A stretch of DNA of 64,000 bases, taken from positions 1-64,000 of the forward strand of contig NZ_JAHQCR010000030.1 of NCBI RefSeq assembly GCF_019042735.1, in the 5' to 3' direction. Source of the stretch: Evansella alkalicola (GTDB lineage Bacteria > Bacillota > Bacilli > Bacillales > Salisediminibacteriaceae). Under the pieces are notes generated by a model. The model did no database searches. It was not told the DNA's origin and was given only the letters and a program-made list of their open reading frames with translations. The translations under genes and the position numbers were made by a program. Positions 42,984-51,708 of the stretch are shown here, one piece after another. Each line of letters opens with the position of its first letter. Position 1 is the stretch's first letter.

Positions 42984-43934
42984 ATGAGAAAAGCATGGTT
43001 AGTTATAACACTTTTATTAGTTGTATTAATGGGTTGTCAAACGGATCAGGTTGAGGAAAATGATGAAGCCGACACAGATACAGACACATCGGAAGTTGGG
43101 GAAGATACTACATATACAGTAACAGATGACTTAGGAGATGCCTTCACTTTTGAGGAGGTACCTGAAACAGTCGTTTCCTTGACACCTAGTAATACAGAAA
43201 TTTTATTCGCCTTAGGACAAGGAGATAAAGTTGTTGGTGTAACGGAATATGATAATTATCCTGAAGAGGCTTTGGATATTGAAAATGTATCAGATGCCCT
43301 GCATATCAATGAGGAGCGAATTATTGAATTAGATCCAGACGTGATTTTTGCATATACAATTGGCAATCAGGAACTTCTGCAATCTATTAAAGCTGCTGGT
43401 ATTCCTGTATTTGTTATTTCCGATGCCTTGACGATTGATGATGTATACAATGATATCATTCAAATTGCAGAGGTTATGGGGGTAGAAGAACAGGGAGAAG
43501 CGTTAGTTCAAGATATTCAAGCGGAGATGGAGGAAGTTGAGCAATTAGTAAATTCAGTAGAGGAAACACCATCTGTCTATTTTGAAATTAGCCCAAGTCC
43601 TGATATTTATACAATAGGAGCAAATACATTTCAACAAGCGGTATTAGAGGCTGCTGGGGTAGAGAATGTATTTGGAGATGTTGAAGGGTGGATACCTGTC
43701 AATGAAGAAGATGTAGTGGAAAGAAATCCCGATATAATTATTACTACAGTTAATTTTACTGATGACCCTGAAGGAGAAATAATGAGCCGTTCAGGTTGGA
43801 GTGGGATTACTGCAGTAGAAAACGGAGAAGTGTTCCTTGTTGATTCAGATATAATGTCTCGTCCTGGTCCACGGATTGGTCAAGCTGTGAGAATTTTAGC
43901 GGAGACAGTTTACCCAGAGCTGACAAATGAATAG
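42984..43934 (+). CDS. Orphan cobalamin/siderophore-type ABC binding lipoprotein (BtuF/YvrC-like)
   Basis: About 316 residues. A lipoprotein signal peptide ends at VLMGC (lipobox, about residue 17), then an acidic Asp/Glu/Thr linker. The type III periplasmic-binding fold is shown by VVSLTPSNTEILFALGQGDKVVGV, LDPDVIFAY, the long central helix around AEVMGVEEQGEALV and PGPRIGQAVRILAE. The family binds vitamin B12 or ferric siderophores. No permease or ATPase is nearby, so it must use a distant transporter. ATG 42984 follows TGGAGGAT. Confidence 0.87.
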   Translation: MRKAWLVITLLLVVLMGCQTDQVEENDEADTDTDTSEVGEDTTYTVTDDLGDAFTFEEVPETVVSLTPSNTEILFALGQGDKVVGVTEYDNYPEEALDIENVSDALHINEERIIELDPDVIFAYTIGNQELLQSIKAAGIPVFVISDALTIDDVYNDIIQIAEVMGVEEQGEALVQDIQAEMEEVEQLVNSVEETPSVYFEISPSPDIYTIGANTFQQAVLEAAGVENVFGDVEGWIPVNEEDVVERNPDIIITTVNFTDDPEGEIMSRSGWSGITAVENGEVFLVDSDIMSRPGPRIGQAVRILAETVYPELTNE

Positions 43935-43949
43935 AGAATAAGTGTGCTA

Positions 43950-43999
43950 AAGCTTAATGGAGATCAGGCCGATTTTCCATTAAGCTTCTTTTTTATTTT
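43950..43999 (+). terminator. Strong terminator after the binding-protein gene
   Basis: AAGCTTAATGGA (43950-43961) and TCCATTAAGCTT (43976-43987) form a perfect 12-bp stem, followed by CTTTTTTATTTTT. The second repeat array begins immediately after it. Confidence 0.92.
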
Positions 44000-44012
44000 T
44001 CGATGAGCATTC

Positions 44013-44512
44013 TATCTCACGTGAGTTTCTTGCTTTTGCACATTTTCACGTTCGATAAGCGTCCTATCTCACGTGAGTTTCATGATTTTGCTCAATTTCG
44101 CGTTCGATGAGCATTCTATCTCACGTGAGTTTCTAACTTTTGCTTATTTTCGCGTTCGATAAGCATTCTATCTCACGTGAGTTTGTTGCATTTGCTCAAT
44201 TTCGCGTTCGATAAGCGTCCTATCTCACGTGAGTTTCTAACTTTTGTTCAATTTCGCGTTCGATAAGCGTCCTATCTCACGTGAGTTTCTTGCTTTTGTT
44301 CAATTTCGCGTTCGATAAGCGTCCTATCTCACGTGAGTTTCTTGCTTTTGTTCAATTTCGCGTTCGATAAGCGTCCTATCTCACGTGAGTTTCATGATTT
44401 TGCTCAATTTCGCGTTCGATAAGCGTCCTATCTCACGTGAGTTTCTTGCTTTTGCTCAATTTCGCGTTCGATAAGCGTCCTATCTCACGTGAGTTTCTTT
44501 CTTTTGTTCTTT
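44013..44512. repeat. Second array of the 52-bp hairpin repeat, nine full units plus a partial
   Basis: Units start at 44013 and every 52 bases through 44429, with a partial unit from 44481. A remnant of a unit end (CGATGAGCATTC) precedes the first unit. The layout is the same as the array at 22.7 kb. Here the left arm is always ACGTGA. The right arm is TCACGT in unit 1 and TCGCGT in units 2-9, which leaves one U-G pair on the plus-strand RNA. The linkers are GCGTCC or GCATTC rather than GCGGCC. It fills the gap between the binding-protein terminator and the GDPD gene. Confidence 0.93.
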
Positions 44513-44691
44513 ACATATCCAAACCAATATAGAAGATTTACTTAATATTTCCTTGGGACCTTGAATACAGATAGAAGAGAGTGAAAGGAGACAAGTATCA
44601 TAACTTTTTCAGAAACATTATTCACTCTAGCTCATGCCGTTCCCTTATAATATATCTATATAGCTGCCAATACATAATCAGGAGGGAGAAA

Positions 44692-45630
44692 ATGAAAATA
44701 TCTGTCATTCGAGTTTCAAATGCAAAGAAAAGTTCAGCTTTTAAAAAACTAGGACTAATGATTGGCATTATCCTTATATTATGGTTAGTAATTTATTTTT
44801 TTCCTGTATCTGAAAGGCCTATGAAACCATTTTTCGAAAATGAAGGTCCTATGGTGATTGCACACCAAGGAGGTGAACATTTAGCTCCCTCCAATACACT
44901 TGAAGCATTCCATCAGGCTGTAGAAATGGGCGTAGATGCTCTAGAGTTTGATATTCATATGACTAAGGATGGTCATCTTGTTGCAATCCACGACAATACT
45001 GTTGACAGGACTACAAATGGAACAGGGAGAGTAAATGATTTAACTTTGGATGAGATTCAGGAACTTGATGCAGGATATTACTTTCAGGATTTAAGTGGGG
45101 ATTATAGTTTTCGTGGCAAGGGAGTGAAAGTACCTACAGTTGAGGAATTATTCGAATCCATTCCAGATATGCGCTGGGTAATTGAGATTAAAGCTACGAA
45201 TGACCCAGAACTGTACGAGCCCATCGGCGAAAAATTGTGGGAATTAATTCAACAATATCGATTAGAAGATAATGTGTTAATCGCATCTTTTGATCAAGAC
45301 ATTACGGAAATGGTTACTAATATATCAAGTGGAAGGGTAGCGATGGGGGGTGGAAGACGAGAAATAACGAAATTTGTTGTGTTCCACAAATTATTTTTAA
45401 ACTCCTTATACCGCCCACAGGCAGAAGCAATTCAAATTCCAACCGAGGAAGGGCGCTTTAATTTAAAAGATGCCAAACTCATTCGTGGAGCTGACCGCCG
45501 AGGGATGGACGTTCATTATTGGACAATCAATGATAAAGATGAGATGAGAGAGCTTATTGATCTTGGGGCAGACGGGATTATCACCGATAGGCCAGATCTT
45601 ATGATAGAGTTATTAGAGGAAGAATATTAA
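44692..45630 (+). CDS. Membrane-anchored glycerophosphodiester phosphodiesterase
   Basis: About 312 residues. A membrane helix at about residues 20-38 (GLMIGIILILWLVIYFF) anchors a GDPD TIM barrel outside the cell. IAHQGGEHLAPSNTLEAF carries the first catalytic His and the metal Glu, and EFDIHMTKDGHLVAIHDNTVDRTTNG carries the metal Asp and second His. The family hydrolyses glycerophosphodiesters or teichoic-acid fragments to glycerol-phosphate. I choose ATG 44692 because GGAGGGAG precedes it. A frame extending 37 codons upstream has no ribosome binding site and unlikely sequence. Confidence 0.92.
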   Translation: MKISVIRVSNAKKSSAFKKLGLMIGIILILWLVIYFFPVSERPMKPFFENEGPMVIAHQGGEHLAPSNTLEAFHQAVEMGVDALEFDIHMTKDGHLVAIHDNTVDRTTNGTGRVNDLTLDEIQELDAGYYFQDLSGDYSFRGKGVKVPTVEELFESIPDMRWVIEIKATNDPELYEPIGEKLWELIQQYRLEDNVLIASFDQDITEMVTNISSGRVAMGGGRREITKFVVFHKLFLNSLYRPQAEAIQIPTEEGRFNLKDAKLIRGADRRGMDVHYWTINDKDEMRELIDLGADGIITDRPDLMIELLEEEY

Positions 45631-45643
45631 AGTGTAATCCTTT

Positions 45644-45684
45644 GGGACTGAAAAAGATTAATTTACTTTTTTCAGTCCCTTTTT
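45644..45684. terminator. Bidirectional terminator between GDPD and methyltransferase genes
   Basis: GGGACTGAAAAA (45644-45655) and TTTTTCAGTCCC (45668-45679) are fully complementary, with T-rich sequence following on the plus strand. It separates two convergent genes. Confidence 0.88.
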
Positions 45685-45687
45685 ATA

Positions 45688-46431
45688 TCAACGCTTTATG
45701 ACTGCAATAAGTGCAGGGGAATCGATAGACCATTTTTCAAAGTTATAACTTCCATGGAATTCCCAATTAGTAAAATTAGATTTTTGTAATATAGAATGAA
45801 AATCTTCCATTTTGATTGGTAAAAGTTTTGTTTTACTTTCGAAGGTGATGGTTTTTCCTGTTTCCTGTTTCTTTGATAATTTCATTTTGAATGAAAGGTT
45901 TTCCCCGATTTTTTCATAAAAACGTTGAAATTCAATGCCTTTATCAGCATTATTAATTTTAGGTAACTCCGTAATGTTTTCCTCTATAATCCTATCGTAA
46001 TTTACAATTTGAATAATGAAGTTCCCTCCAGGTTTTAAGCGGGAATAGCAGTCGTTAAGCACCTTCACCATTTCTATTTCATTAAAAAGGTGGACAAACG
46101 TATTTCCTATACAGTAGATTGCATCAAAAGAATTTGTGTGGGGGAGCAATGATATGTCCTTCATGTCTAGTTGAAGGGTTTCTATTCCTGATAGGCTTAA
46201 CTCAGAAGCTTTTTGTTGCATATTTTTTACCATAAGCTCGTTATTGTCAGTTGCCACTACGTTCATCCCTTTTCTTGCAAATGCGATGGCTTCTTCCCCT
46301 GTTCCTGCTCCTAAATCAAGAATATGTTGACCTTGTTTATCATTCATCACTTTTCCAATAAAACTAACAGCCTTTTTGTTTAATTTGAAGATATCGTCAT
46401 AATAAGTACTAAGTGTTGTGTAAAAATCCAT
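45688..46431 (-). CDS. Class I SAM-dependent methyltransferase
   Basis: About 247 residues. The Rossmann-type SAM site is ILDLGAGTGEEAIAFA (motif I, about residues 39-54), VVATDNNELMVKNM is motif II, and DAIYCIGNTFVHL follows as motif IV. The N-terminus (DFYTTLSTYYDDIF) resembles YdcD/UbiE-like bacterial methyltransferases. The C-terminal beta-rich part may bind the substrate, which I cannot identify. ATG 46431 is chosen because AGGAGG lies seven bases upstream. Confidence 0.87.
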   Translation of the reverse strand: MDFYTTLSTYYDDIFKLNKKAVSFIGKVMNDKQGQHILDLGAGTGEEAIAFARKGMNVVATDNNELMVKNMQQKASELSLSGIETLQLDMKDISLLPHTNSFDAIYCIGNTFVHLFNEIEMVKVLNDCYSRLKPGGNFIIQIVNYDRIIEENITELPKINNADKGIEFQRFYEKIGENLSFKMKLSKKQETGKTITFESKTKLLPIKMEDFHSILQKSNFTNWEFHGSYNFEKWSIDSPALIAVIKR

Positions 46432-46561
46432 ATCGCATACCTCCTCCATTTTATTGAACCATGATGAACTATTTTAAGCAGTGATACAACTCACTTTCCT
46501 ATGGAAATGTATGTATGTCCTCACTCGAACCATGTATAATAATGGGGAAGGATGGGGTTAT

Positions 46562-47194
46562 ATGATTAAGAAAATGCTAAGACGGATATTGGTTACATTT
46601 CTAATAATCTGTATTGTTATCATCGCATTTCATCTAAGTACTAAAAGTCTTCGTTATGAAAACTTTGATGCTGATACTAAGAATGTGGTTGATGAAGATT
46701 ATTTTTATTTTATAAGTGATTCTGAAGTAGTAGAAGCCATTGAACTAGGAATGGCAGCGGCTGACATAATAGATCAGTATATCATTCCCTATGAGCCATC
46801 AAATTCATCTGAGAATAAGGTAAAAGAGGATACGAGCTTCGCATTTATTGAGACGCCTTTTTTAACTACTGTTAACTTGGCTAGAAAGACATTTCATCAG
46901 TTTGGACGGGAAGTGCTTGTATCAGAAGTAAAAGGTAACCTCAATCATAACTTCCTTCCTTTACATGTTCGTTTTGAAGGAAATAAGGGGTATGTTTACG
47001 ATATTATATTAAATCAAGAGAATAGAGAAATTGAGCCAGTAAAAGTAGAGAAAGTGGGTAATGGGGGCATGACAACTGTCACTTATCTTACTGATGATAT
47101 AGATTTTACGAAAGAAGCGATTTTGAAAGTAGTGGATCCACTAAATCCATCGCAAAGAATTACGTTTCGACTAGACTTCCGAGATTATAGGTAA
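46562..47194 (+). CDS. Hypothetical membrane-anchored protein, 210 residues
   Basis: Family not recognised. One N-terminal membrane helix (about residues 7-26, RILVTFLIICIVIIAFHL) with a basic cytoplasmic tip (MIKKMLRR) is followed by an extracytoplasmic domain rich in beta strands and acidic residues. ATG 46562 follows AAGGATGGGG. A longer frame begins 27 codons upstream but lacks a ribosome binding site. TATAAT around 46534 could be the promoter -10. No link to its neighbours is evident. Confidence 0.8.
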   Translation: MIKKMLRRILVTFLIICIVIIAFHLSTKSLRYENFDADTKNVVDEDYFYFISDSEVVEAIELGMAAADIIDQYIIPYEPSNSSENKVKEDTSFAFIETPFLTTVNLARKTFHQFGREVLVSEVKGNLNHNFLPLHVRFEGNKGYVYDIILNQENREIEPVKVEKVGNGGMTTVTYLTDDIDFTKEAILKVVDPLNPSQRITFRLDFRDYR

Positions 47195-47267
47195 AGAGGT
47201 AGACTGAAGAAAATGATAAAGTTGATAAGACTGGTGCAAGGGTGATAACTGTCTCTTCTTTCTCGAG

Positions 47268-47302
47268 AATAAAAAACGCTCAGAGATCGCTCTCTGGGCG
47301 TT
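47268..47302 (-). terminator. Terminator of the 263-residue gene
   Basis: On the minus strand AACGCCCAGAG pairs with CTCTGAGCGTT and is followed by six T residues (47273-47268 as A on the plus strand). The stem overlaps the gene's stop codon. Confidence 0.85.
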
Positions 47303-48092
47303 AGTCGTAGGATTCATAGTCTTCAATTAGTTCAGGATAATTTTCGATCATGTAGTTGGTAACCTCATCTTCAAACAGCCAATACAAACGATTTTCATAA
47401 TCTACGTCAGTCTCATCTGCTTCAGAGGCATGTTCTTGTTCATATGTGCCCTTTACTTCCTCCCAAATGAAAAATTTCAAATAACGTAGTTCCAATCCCC
47501 TTACATACAGATCACTATTCTCACTTTCTAATTCATTTAATAATACAGTTGTACGTAGATCCTCTGATTCAAGTATATTTTCAGCTTCTATAAAAGTAAG
47601 GAAATTATTTTCATCGTAGTGAAAATCAGCAGTTGCTTCGGCTACTGAGATCCAAGCCATCAACTCACGAGCTTCCCACTCAGCATTTGCATCTTGTTCC
47701 TCTTCATTTGCAAATTGATCTCCTAAAAGACTGAAATAGTAATCATTTAGCAGTGCTTGATCAAACAAGGCGTTTTCGTTTAGTTCAGAAAAAGATCCAG
47801 TAAAATCAATATCTTCAATAGCTTGTTTAGCACTGGATATTAATTCCTCTTGATCATACTCTTCAATAGAATATAACTCTCCAGCTTCATCTTCTCCTTG
47901 AGAGATATTGATTGAGTCCGTAATTCCTTCATTAACCTCAGCAGAATCACGAGTGTCAGTGATCTGGGCATCTAAAGACGGTGCTTCCCCGAAATGATCA
48001 GGTTCATTTGAATATAAGTAAAGTAATATAGATGATAAAATAATAAGTAAAATTGCTCCGATGCTTAAATAAATCACTTTGTTTTTTGTCAT
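47301..48092 (-). CDS. Hypothetical acidic membrane-anchored protein, 263 residues
   Basis: Family not recognised. A membrane helix at about residues 6-27 (VIYLSIGAILLIILSSILLYLY) is followed by a very acidic extracytoplasmic part with many Asp/Glu pairs and predicted helices (for example ENALFDQALLNDYYFSLLGD). There is no Cys after the helix, so it is an anchor rather than a lipobox. The acidity fits an outside surface exposed to salt or high pH. A GAGGTGAACC ribosome binding site precedes the ATG. Monocistronic. Confidence 0.8.
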   Translation of the reverse strand: MTKNKVIYLSIGAILLIILSSILLYLYSNEPDHFGEAPSLDAQITDTRDSAEVNEGITDSINISQGEDEAGELYSIEEYDQEELISSAKQAIEDIDFTGSFSELNENALFDQALLNDYYFSLLGDQFANEEEQDANAEWEARELMAWISVAEATADFHYDENNFLTFIEAENILESEDLRTTVLLNELESENSDLYVRGLELRYLKFFIWEEVKGTYEQEHASEADETDVDYENRLYWLFEDEVTNYMIENYPELIEDYESYD

Positions 48093-48341
48093 TGGTTCAC
48101 CTCTGATGCACCTTAGATATTAAAAGGTAGAGTATGTAATTGATTATCTCTATTATAATGGATTATATTCTGAAACGGAACATCTATAATTATAGTATAA
48201 ACAATAATACATGAAATGAATACGAAAGACTCCCAGGTGTGAAGAAATGAAAATTATAGGCTAATGTAATATAGGTAAATATCTACACATTTCATTTTTC
48301 TAGGCATACAATGACATTGAAATATAGAGGAGGGAATCGTT

Positions 48342-48593
48342 ATGTACAATCAGAGTCATCAATACAACGAACAAGAGAGACATGGCGGTAACGTCGAGTA
48401 TGTGTCATTATATGACCCATTTGTATATCAAACATTACAATCAGTATTAGGTAGGCATGTTGTTGTTGAAACAAGTAAAGGTAGTATCCGTGGAAAACTG
48501 GCTGATGTAAAACCAGATCATGTAACTATACAAACGAAAGAAGCGACTTTTTTTATACGTACACAAGAAATTGTTTGGGTTATGCCGTCTTAA
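48342..48593 (+). CDS. DUF2642-type small protein (YuzF/CotB-N-like)
   Basis: 83 residues. YDPFVYQTLQSVLGRHVVVETSKGSIRGKLADVKPDHV is the DUF2642 signature, an Sm-like small beta barrel also found in spore coat and spore-associated Bacillus proteins. The N-terminal 20 residues are Gln/Asn/His-rich and probably disordered. RBS GGAGGG. CATACAAT at 48305-48312 resembles a sigma-E -10 element, which would fit mother-cell expression, but no convincing -35 is seen. Function unknown. Confidence 0.82.
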   Translation: MYNQSHQYNEQERHGGNVEYVSLYDPFVYQTLQSVLGRHVVVETSKGSIRGKLADVKPDHVTIQTKEATFFIRTQEIVWVMPS

Positions 48594-48612
48594 TTTGAAT
48601 TGACCATTGAAT

Positions 48613-48648
48613 GATGCTGTAAGTGAGTGGGGGCTCAATTACAGCATC
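48613..48648. terminator. Hairpin between convergent genes
   Basis: GATGCTGTAA (48613-48622) and TTACAGCATC (48639-48648) are exact complements with an inner TGAG/CTCA pair, followed by CCTTT. It lies between the DUF2642 gene and the deacetylase gene and may serve both. Confidence 0.65.
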
Positions 48649-48668
48649 CCTTTAAACATCACGTTCTA

Positions 48669-49580
48669 CTATTCTATTAATTCATAATCTGTTAAGTGGA
48701 CAAACTCATACCCTTTTTCAATGAGGATTGGTATAGCTTCTTGTACACCTGCTGCTGTGCCACTTTCTGGTCGATTCATGTGAAGAAGGGCAATGGATCC
48801 AGGGGTAGCATTGACTAATGCATTGGTTACTTGGCTTGAGGTAAAGGTAGCACCAGCATCGCCTAGTATATTGAAATTTACTGTGGTTAAACCTAAATCT
48901 TCTACTATTTGTACTGCGATGTCATCATAAAAAGCAGTTCCTGAGCGAAAATAGGAGGGGGACTTCCCTGTTAATTCAGTTATGAGATTTTGATTGCCCA
49001 TCACTTCCTCTATCACTTCACTTACAGAATTTGTTGCTGCGATGCCCCAAGCAGTCCCTCCATTTATTGAAAGGGGGAGATGCTCGGTACCATGATTTTC
49101 TATAGTAAACAATTTGTCATTACTTAATTCCATAAATGTTTCTTTATTTTCTTTAATCCAGCGTGTATTGAAAAATAACGTGGCTGGTATTTCTTCAGAT
49201 CTTAAATAAGATATCAATTCCTCATCATACCCACTACCATAAGTACCACCACAGGCATCGAAGGTAAGGGCTATTACTTTATCATCAGTGTTTAACCGAT
49301 TCTTCACACCTGACACATGTTCTCCCCATTCGCTTGAATGTAAAGACTTGTTCTCCCATTTCCTCAACACTTCATCGGTAGATATACTTTCAGCTTCATT
49401 GAAGTAAAATGGCTCGAAATAATCTAACTCTCTGTCATTTGATTCCTTATGTGGATGGGAAGCCATATAGAGTGGTAGATTACTAGTTGGCGATGATTTA
49501 TCACTCGTAGGTAGTATAACCAATAGAATAGATAATGATATTGTGATTAGTATAAACGTTATTTTAATGCTGTTTTTCAT
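48669..49580 (-). CDS. Polysaccharide deacetylase family protein, membrane-anchored
   Basis: About 303 residues. A membrane helix at about residues 5-25 is followed by a NodB-type domain. IALTFDACGGTYG holds the catalytic Asp, ENHGTEHLPLS gives the two metal His residues (HGTEH), YFRSGTAFYDD is motif 3 and SIALLHMN is the C-terminal His motif. It should remove acetyl groups from a cell-wall or surface glycan outside the membrane. ATG 49580 is preceded by GGGGGAAT. The longer frame 17 codons upstream is not supported. Confidence 0.88.
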   Translation of the reverse strand: MKNSIKITFILITISLSILLVILPTSDKSSPTSNLPLYMASHPHKESNDRELDYFEPFYFNEAESISTDEVLRKWENKSLHSSEWGEHVSGVKNRLNTDDKVIALTFDACGGTYGSGYDEELISYLRSEEIPATLFFNTRWIKENKETFMELSNDKLFTIENHGTEHLPLSINGGTAWGIAATNSVSEVIEEVMGNQNLITELTGKSPSYFRSGTAFYDDIAVQIVEDLGLTTVNFNILGDAGATFTSSQVTNALVNATPGSIALLHMNRPESGTAAGVQEAIPILIEKGYEFVHLTDYELIE

Positions 49581-49714
49581 AGATATTCCCCCACCATAAG
49601 CACGATTGACTGAATCCCAAATTGCTAACAATCATGGACATGTTTTCATGATCAACGATATAATAATCATATCAATGCTTGAATTTTTACACAATACATC
49701 AATGGGGTGAAATG

Positions 49715-50509
49715 ATGGAACGAAATGTTGTCTCAGAGGAGTATATAAATCTACAAAAGGGAATTATGGATGAACAAGTAAATATTAAAGATATGATTAA
49801 TAAAAAATTAGTCTATGAGTTGGATAAAGGAAGTTTAAATTTAGAATCTCCTGTACTTCCACAAATGAAAATATCTCCAGTACCAGTTCCTTTATTTCGT
49901 CATGCAGTTGAGAGTATCAGTCATGTTGTAATAAAACATAATCCTGATATAACAGAAGAATTTATCACTAAAGTAAGAGGTTTAGGCGATGAGACCGTGC
50001 TGAATTGGATTAAAGGAACTATTACCTTTGACATGGTATACTTTCAAAACTTCTCTAGGGAAAATAAGATTATGGACCCGTCTGTTCCACATTTTCTGGC
50101 AGAACAGTCATTGCGTCCGTTCATGCAAGTACTAGGAGAGCGATGTGCTTCATTCATAAACGACATAGATGTTATGGGAATTTGTCCATGCTGTGGAGAA
50201 ACATTGAGGCTGGCGATTTTGCAGAATGACGGTGAAAAGTACTTATTCTGTCCTCGGTGTGAATCTATGTGGTTACAGAAAAAAATGGAGTGTGTTCATT
50301 GTGGAGATGATGACTATGAGAATTTATTTTATGTAACTGTAGAAGAGGACACAACATCTAAATTAGAAGTGTGTAAAACATGCAGAAACTATTTGAAGTT
50401 AGTAGTAGAAGCGGAAATGACCGGTGAAAAACAAGCAGCATTATTAGATTTAGAAACCATTCATTTGGACTTTGTTGCAGAGCAAGAAGGGTATGGAGAG
50501 AATAGGTAA
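49715..50509 (+). CDS. fdhE: Formate dehydrogenase accessory protein FdhE
   Basis: About 264 residues. The C-terminal zinc-ribbon region has four Cys-x2-Cys type pairs (CPCC, CPRC, CVHC, CKTC), characteristic of FdhE, which binds formate dehydrogenase and helps load or mature its cofactor. The N-terminal half is helical. GGGGTGA precedes adjacent ATG codons at 49712 and 49715; I take the second for spacing. Its stop overlaps the mobA start (TAATG), so the two are translationally coupled. The formate dehydrogenase itself is not in the window. Confidence 0.88.
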   Translation: MERNVVSEEYINLQKGIMDEQVNIKDMINKKLVYELDKGSLNLESPVLPQMKISPVPVPLFRHAVESISHVVIKHNPDITEEFITKVRGLGDETVLNWIKGTITFDMVYFQNFSRENKIMDPSVPHFLAEQSLRPFMQVLGERCASFINDIDVMGICPCCGETLRLAILQNDGEKYLFCPRCESMWLQKKMECVHCGDDDYENLFYVTVEEDTTSKLEVCKTCRNYLKLVVEAEMTGEKQAALLDLETIHLDFVAEQEGYGENR

Positions 50510-51162
50510 TGGAAAATAATTCATTCGTCACTGGTATAATTCTAGCTGGTGGGAAATCCTCTAGAATGGGGGAAAACAAAGCATTACTACAAATAAAGGG
50601 CACTTCAGTAATAGAGAATATTGCTCAGGAAATTGACAAGGTTGTTGATGAAGTGATCATTGTTGCAAATCATCCAAAGGAATATGATTTTTTAAATTTA
50701 AAGATCGTTGAAGACATTTATAAGGGGAAGGGACCTTTAGGTGGTTTACAATCTGGGCTATGGACATCGAATACGGAATGGAACTTAATTTTAGCTTGTG
50801 ACCTTCCATTCGTTAGTACAAAAACAGCTATGTATTTAATCAGACGGCTATATAATTTTTATCAAAAGCCTAATTTAGCAGTCATCCCGAAGATAAATGG
50901 AAGGATTCACCCATTATTCGGGTTGTACCATAAAGATGTATTACAAAAGGTTAAGTTGAATATAAAAGAAGGCAATCTTAGAATGTTAGATTTATTAGAG
51001 CAAATTAAGGCAGACTACGTAACAGAGCAAGATTTTAAGAACGGTGGCTTTAGTGATCTCGAAATAGAGAGGTCCTTTTATAATATGAATTATCCAGAGG
51101 ATTATAAAAAATTTTCAACTGATTCTCGTTATGATCCAAAGAAAGGGGATGGTGCTGATTAA
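50509..51162 (+). CDS. mobA: Molybdenum cofactor guanylyltransferase
   Basis: 217 residues. Attaches GMP to molybdopterin to give the MGD cofactor used by formate dehydrogenase and nitrate reductase. The nucleotide-binding loop is ILAGGKSSRMGENKAL (about residues 11-26). ACDLPFVS with the metal Asp lies near residue 96, and RIHPLFGLYH is conserved. The start overlaps the fdhE stop by one base. The 3' end overlaps the ytkD start. Pairing with fdhE supports a molybdo-enzyme role. Confidence 0.92.
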   Translation: MENNSFVTGIILAGGKSSRMGENKALLQIKGTSVIENIAQEIDKVVDEVIIVANHPKEYDFLNLKIVEDIYKGKGPLGGLQSGLWTSNTEWNLILACDLPFVSTKTAMYLIRRLYNFYQKPNLAVIPKINGRIHPLFGLYHKDVLQKVKLNIKEGNLRMLDLLEQIKADYVTEQDFKNGGFSDLEIERSFYNMNYPEDYKKFSTDSRYDPKKGDGAD

Positions 51163-51649
51163 GATATTTACTGACTACTACAACAATAAAGTAAACTTTT
51201 CAACGGAAGATCATCCTTTTTCAAAGGAACCGAAGCATGTGTGGGTCATTTGTCGATTGGGAAGTGACTGGTTATTAACAAGGCATTCCTCAAGGGGGAT
51301 AGAGTTTCCAGGTGGAAAAGTAGAAGTTGGTGAGACTGCTGAAGAAGCTGCGATAAGGGAAGTTTACGAGGAAACTGGCGGAAAAGTGAAAGATCTATTT
51401 TATATTGGTCAATATAAAGTAGAAGGTAAGACAGAAGTTGTAATTAAAAATGTTTACTATGCATTAATTGGGGATCTTATAGAAAAAAGTGATTATCATG
51501 AAACGGAAGGTCCATTACTTTTAAATAGCTTACCTGCTAATATTCGGTCTAAGAATAATTATAGCTTCATTATGAAAGATGATGTGCTTGAATTAAGCTT
51601 GACAGAAGTGATGAAACGTTACTTAAGTTTCCCGAGTAAAACAAGATAA
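51149..51649 (+). CDS. ytkD: NUDIX hydrolase YtkD (8-oxo-dGTP pyrophosphatase type)
   Basis: About 166 residues. The Nudix box runs from GGKVEVGETAEEAA to REVYEETGG (about residues 51-73) with all consensus residues. HVWVICRLGSDWLLTRHSSRG closely follows B. subtilis YtkD, which removes oxidised nucleotides. The exact start is uncertain: AAAGGGG abuts ATG 51149, and GTG 51152 or CTG 51155 has better spacing. Overlaps the mobA 3' end by about 14 bases. YtkD is the first gene of a B. subtilis-like neighbourhood that continues to 62.8 kb. Confidence 0.9.
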   Translation: MVLIKIFTDYYNNKVNFSTEDHPFSKEPKHVWVICRLGSDWLLTRHSSRGIEFPGGKVEVGETAEEAAIREVYEETGGKVKDLFYIGQYKVEGKTEVVIKNVYYALIGDLIEKSDYHETEGPLLLNSLPANIRSKNNYSFIMKDDVLELSLTEVMKRYLSFPSKTR

Positions 51650-51696
51650 AAGAAAAGGGAGGCTCTCAGCTGTAGCTGGTGGCTCCCTTTTCTTTT
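51648..51696. terminator. Bidirectional terminator between ytkD and ytlD
   Basis: AAAAGAAAAGGGAG (51648-51661) pairs with CTCCCTTTTCTTTT (51683-51696), with an inner CAGCT/AGCTG stem. T-rich on both exits. It separates convergent transcription units. Confidence 0.9.
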
Positions 51697-51708
51697 GAAG
51701 TAGAGTAG

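Noticed and set aside
44581..44691. N-terminal extension of the GDPD frame
   Set aside because: The 37 extra codons lack a ribosome binding site and family sequence, whereas ATG 44692 follows GGAGGGAG and leads directly into the membrane anchor.
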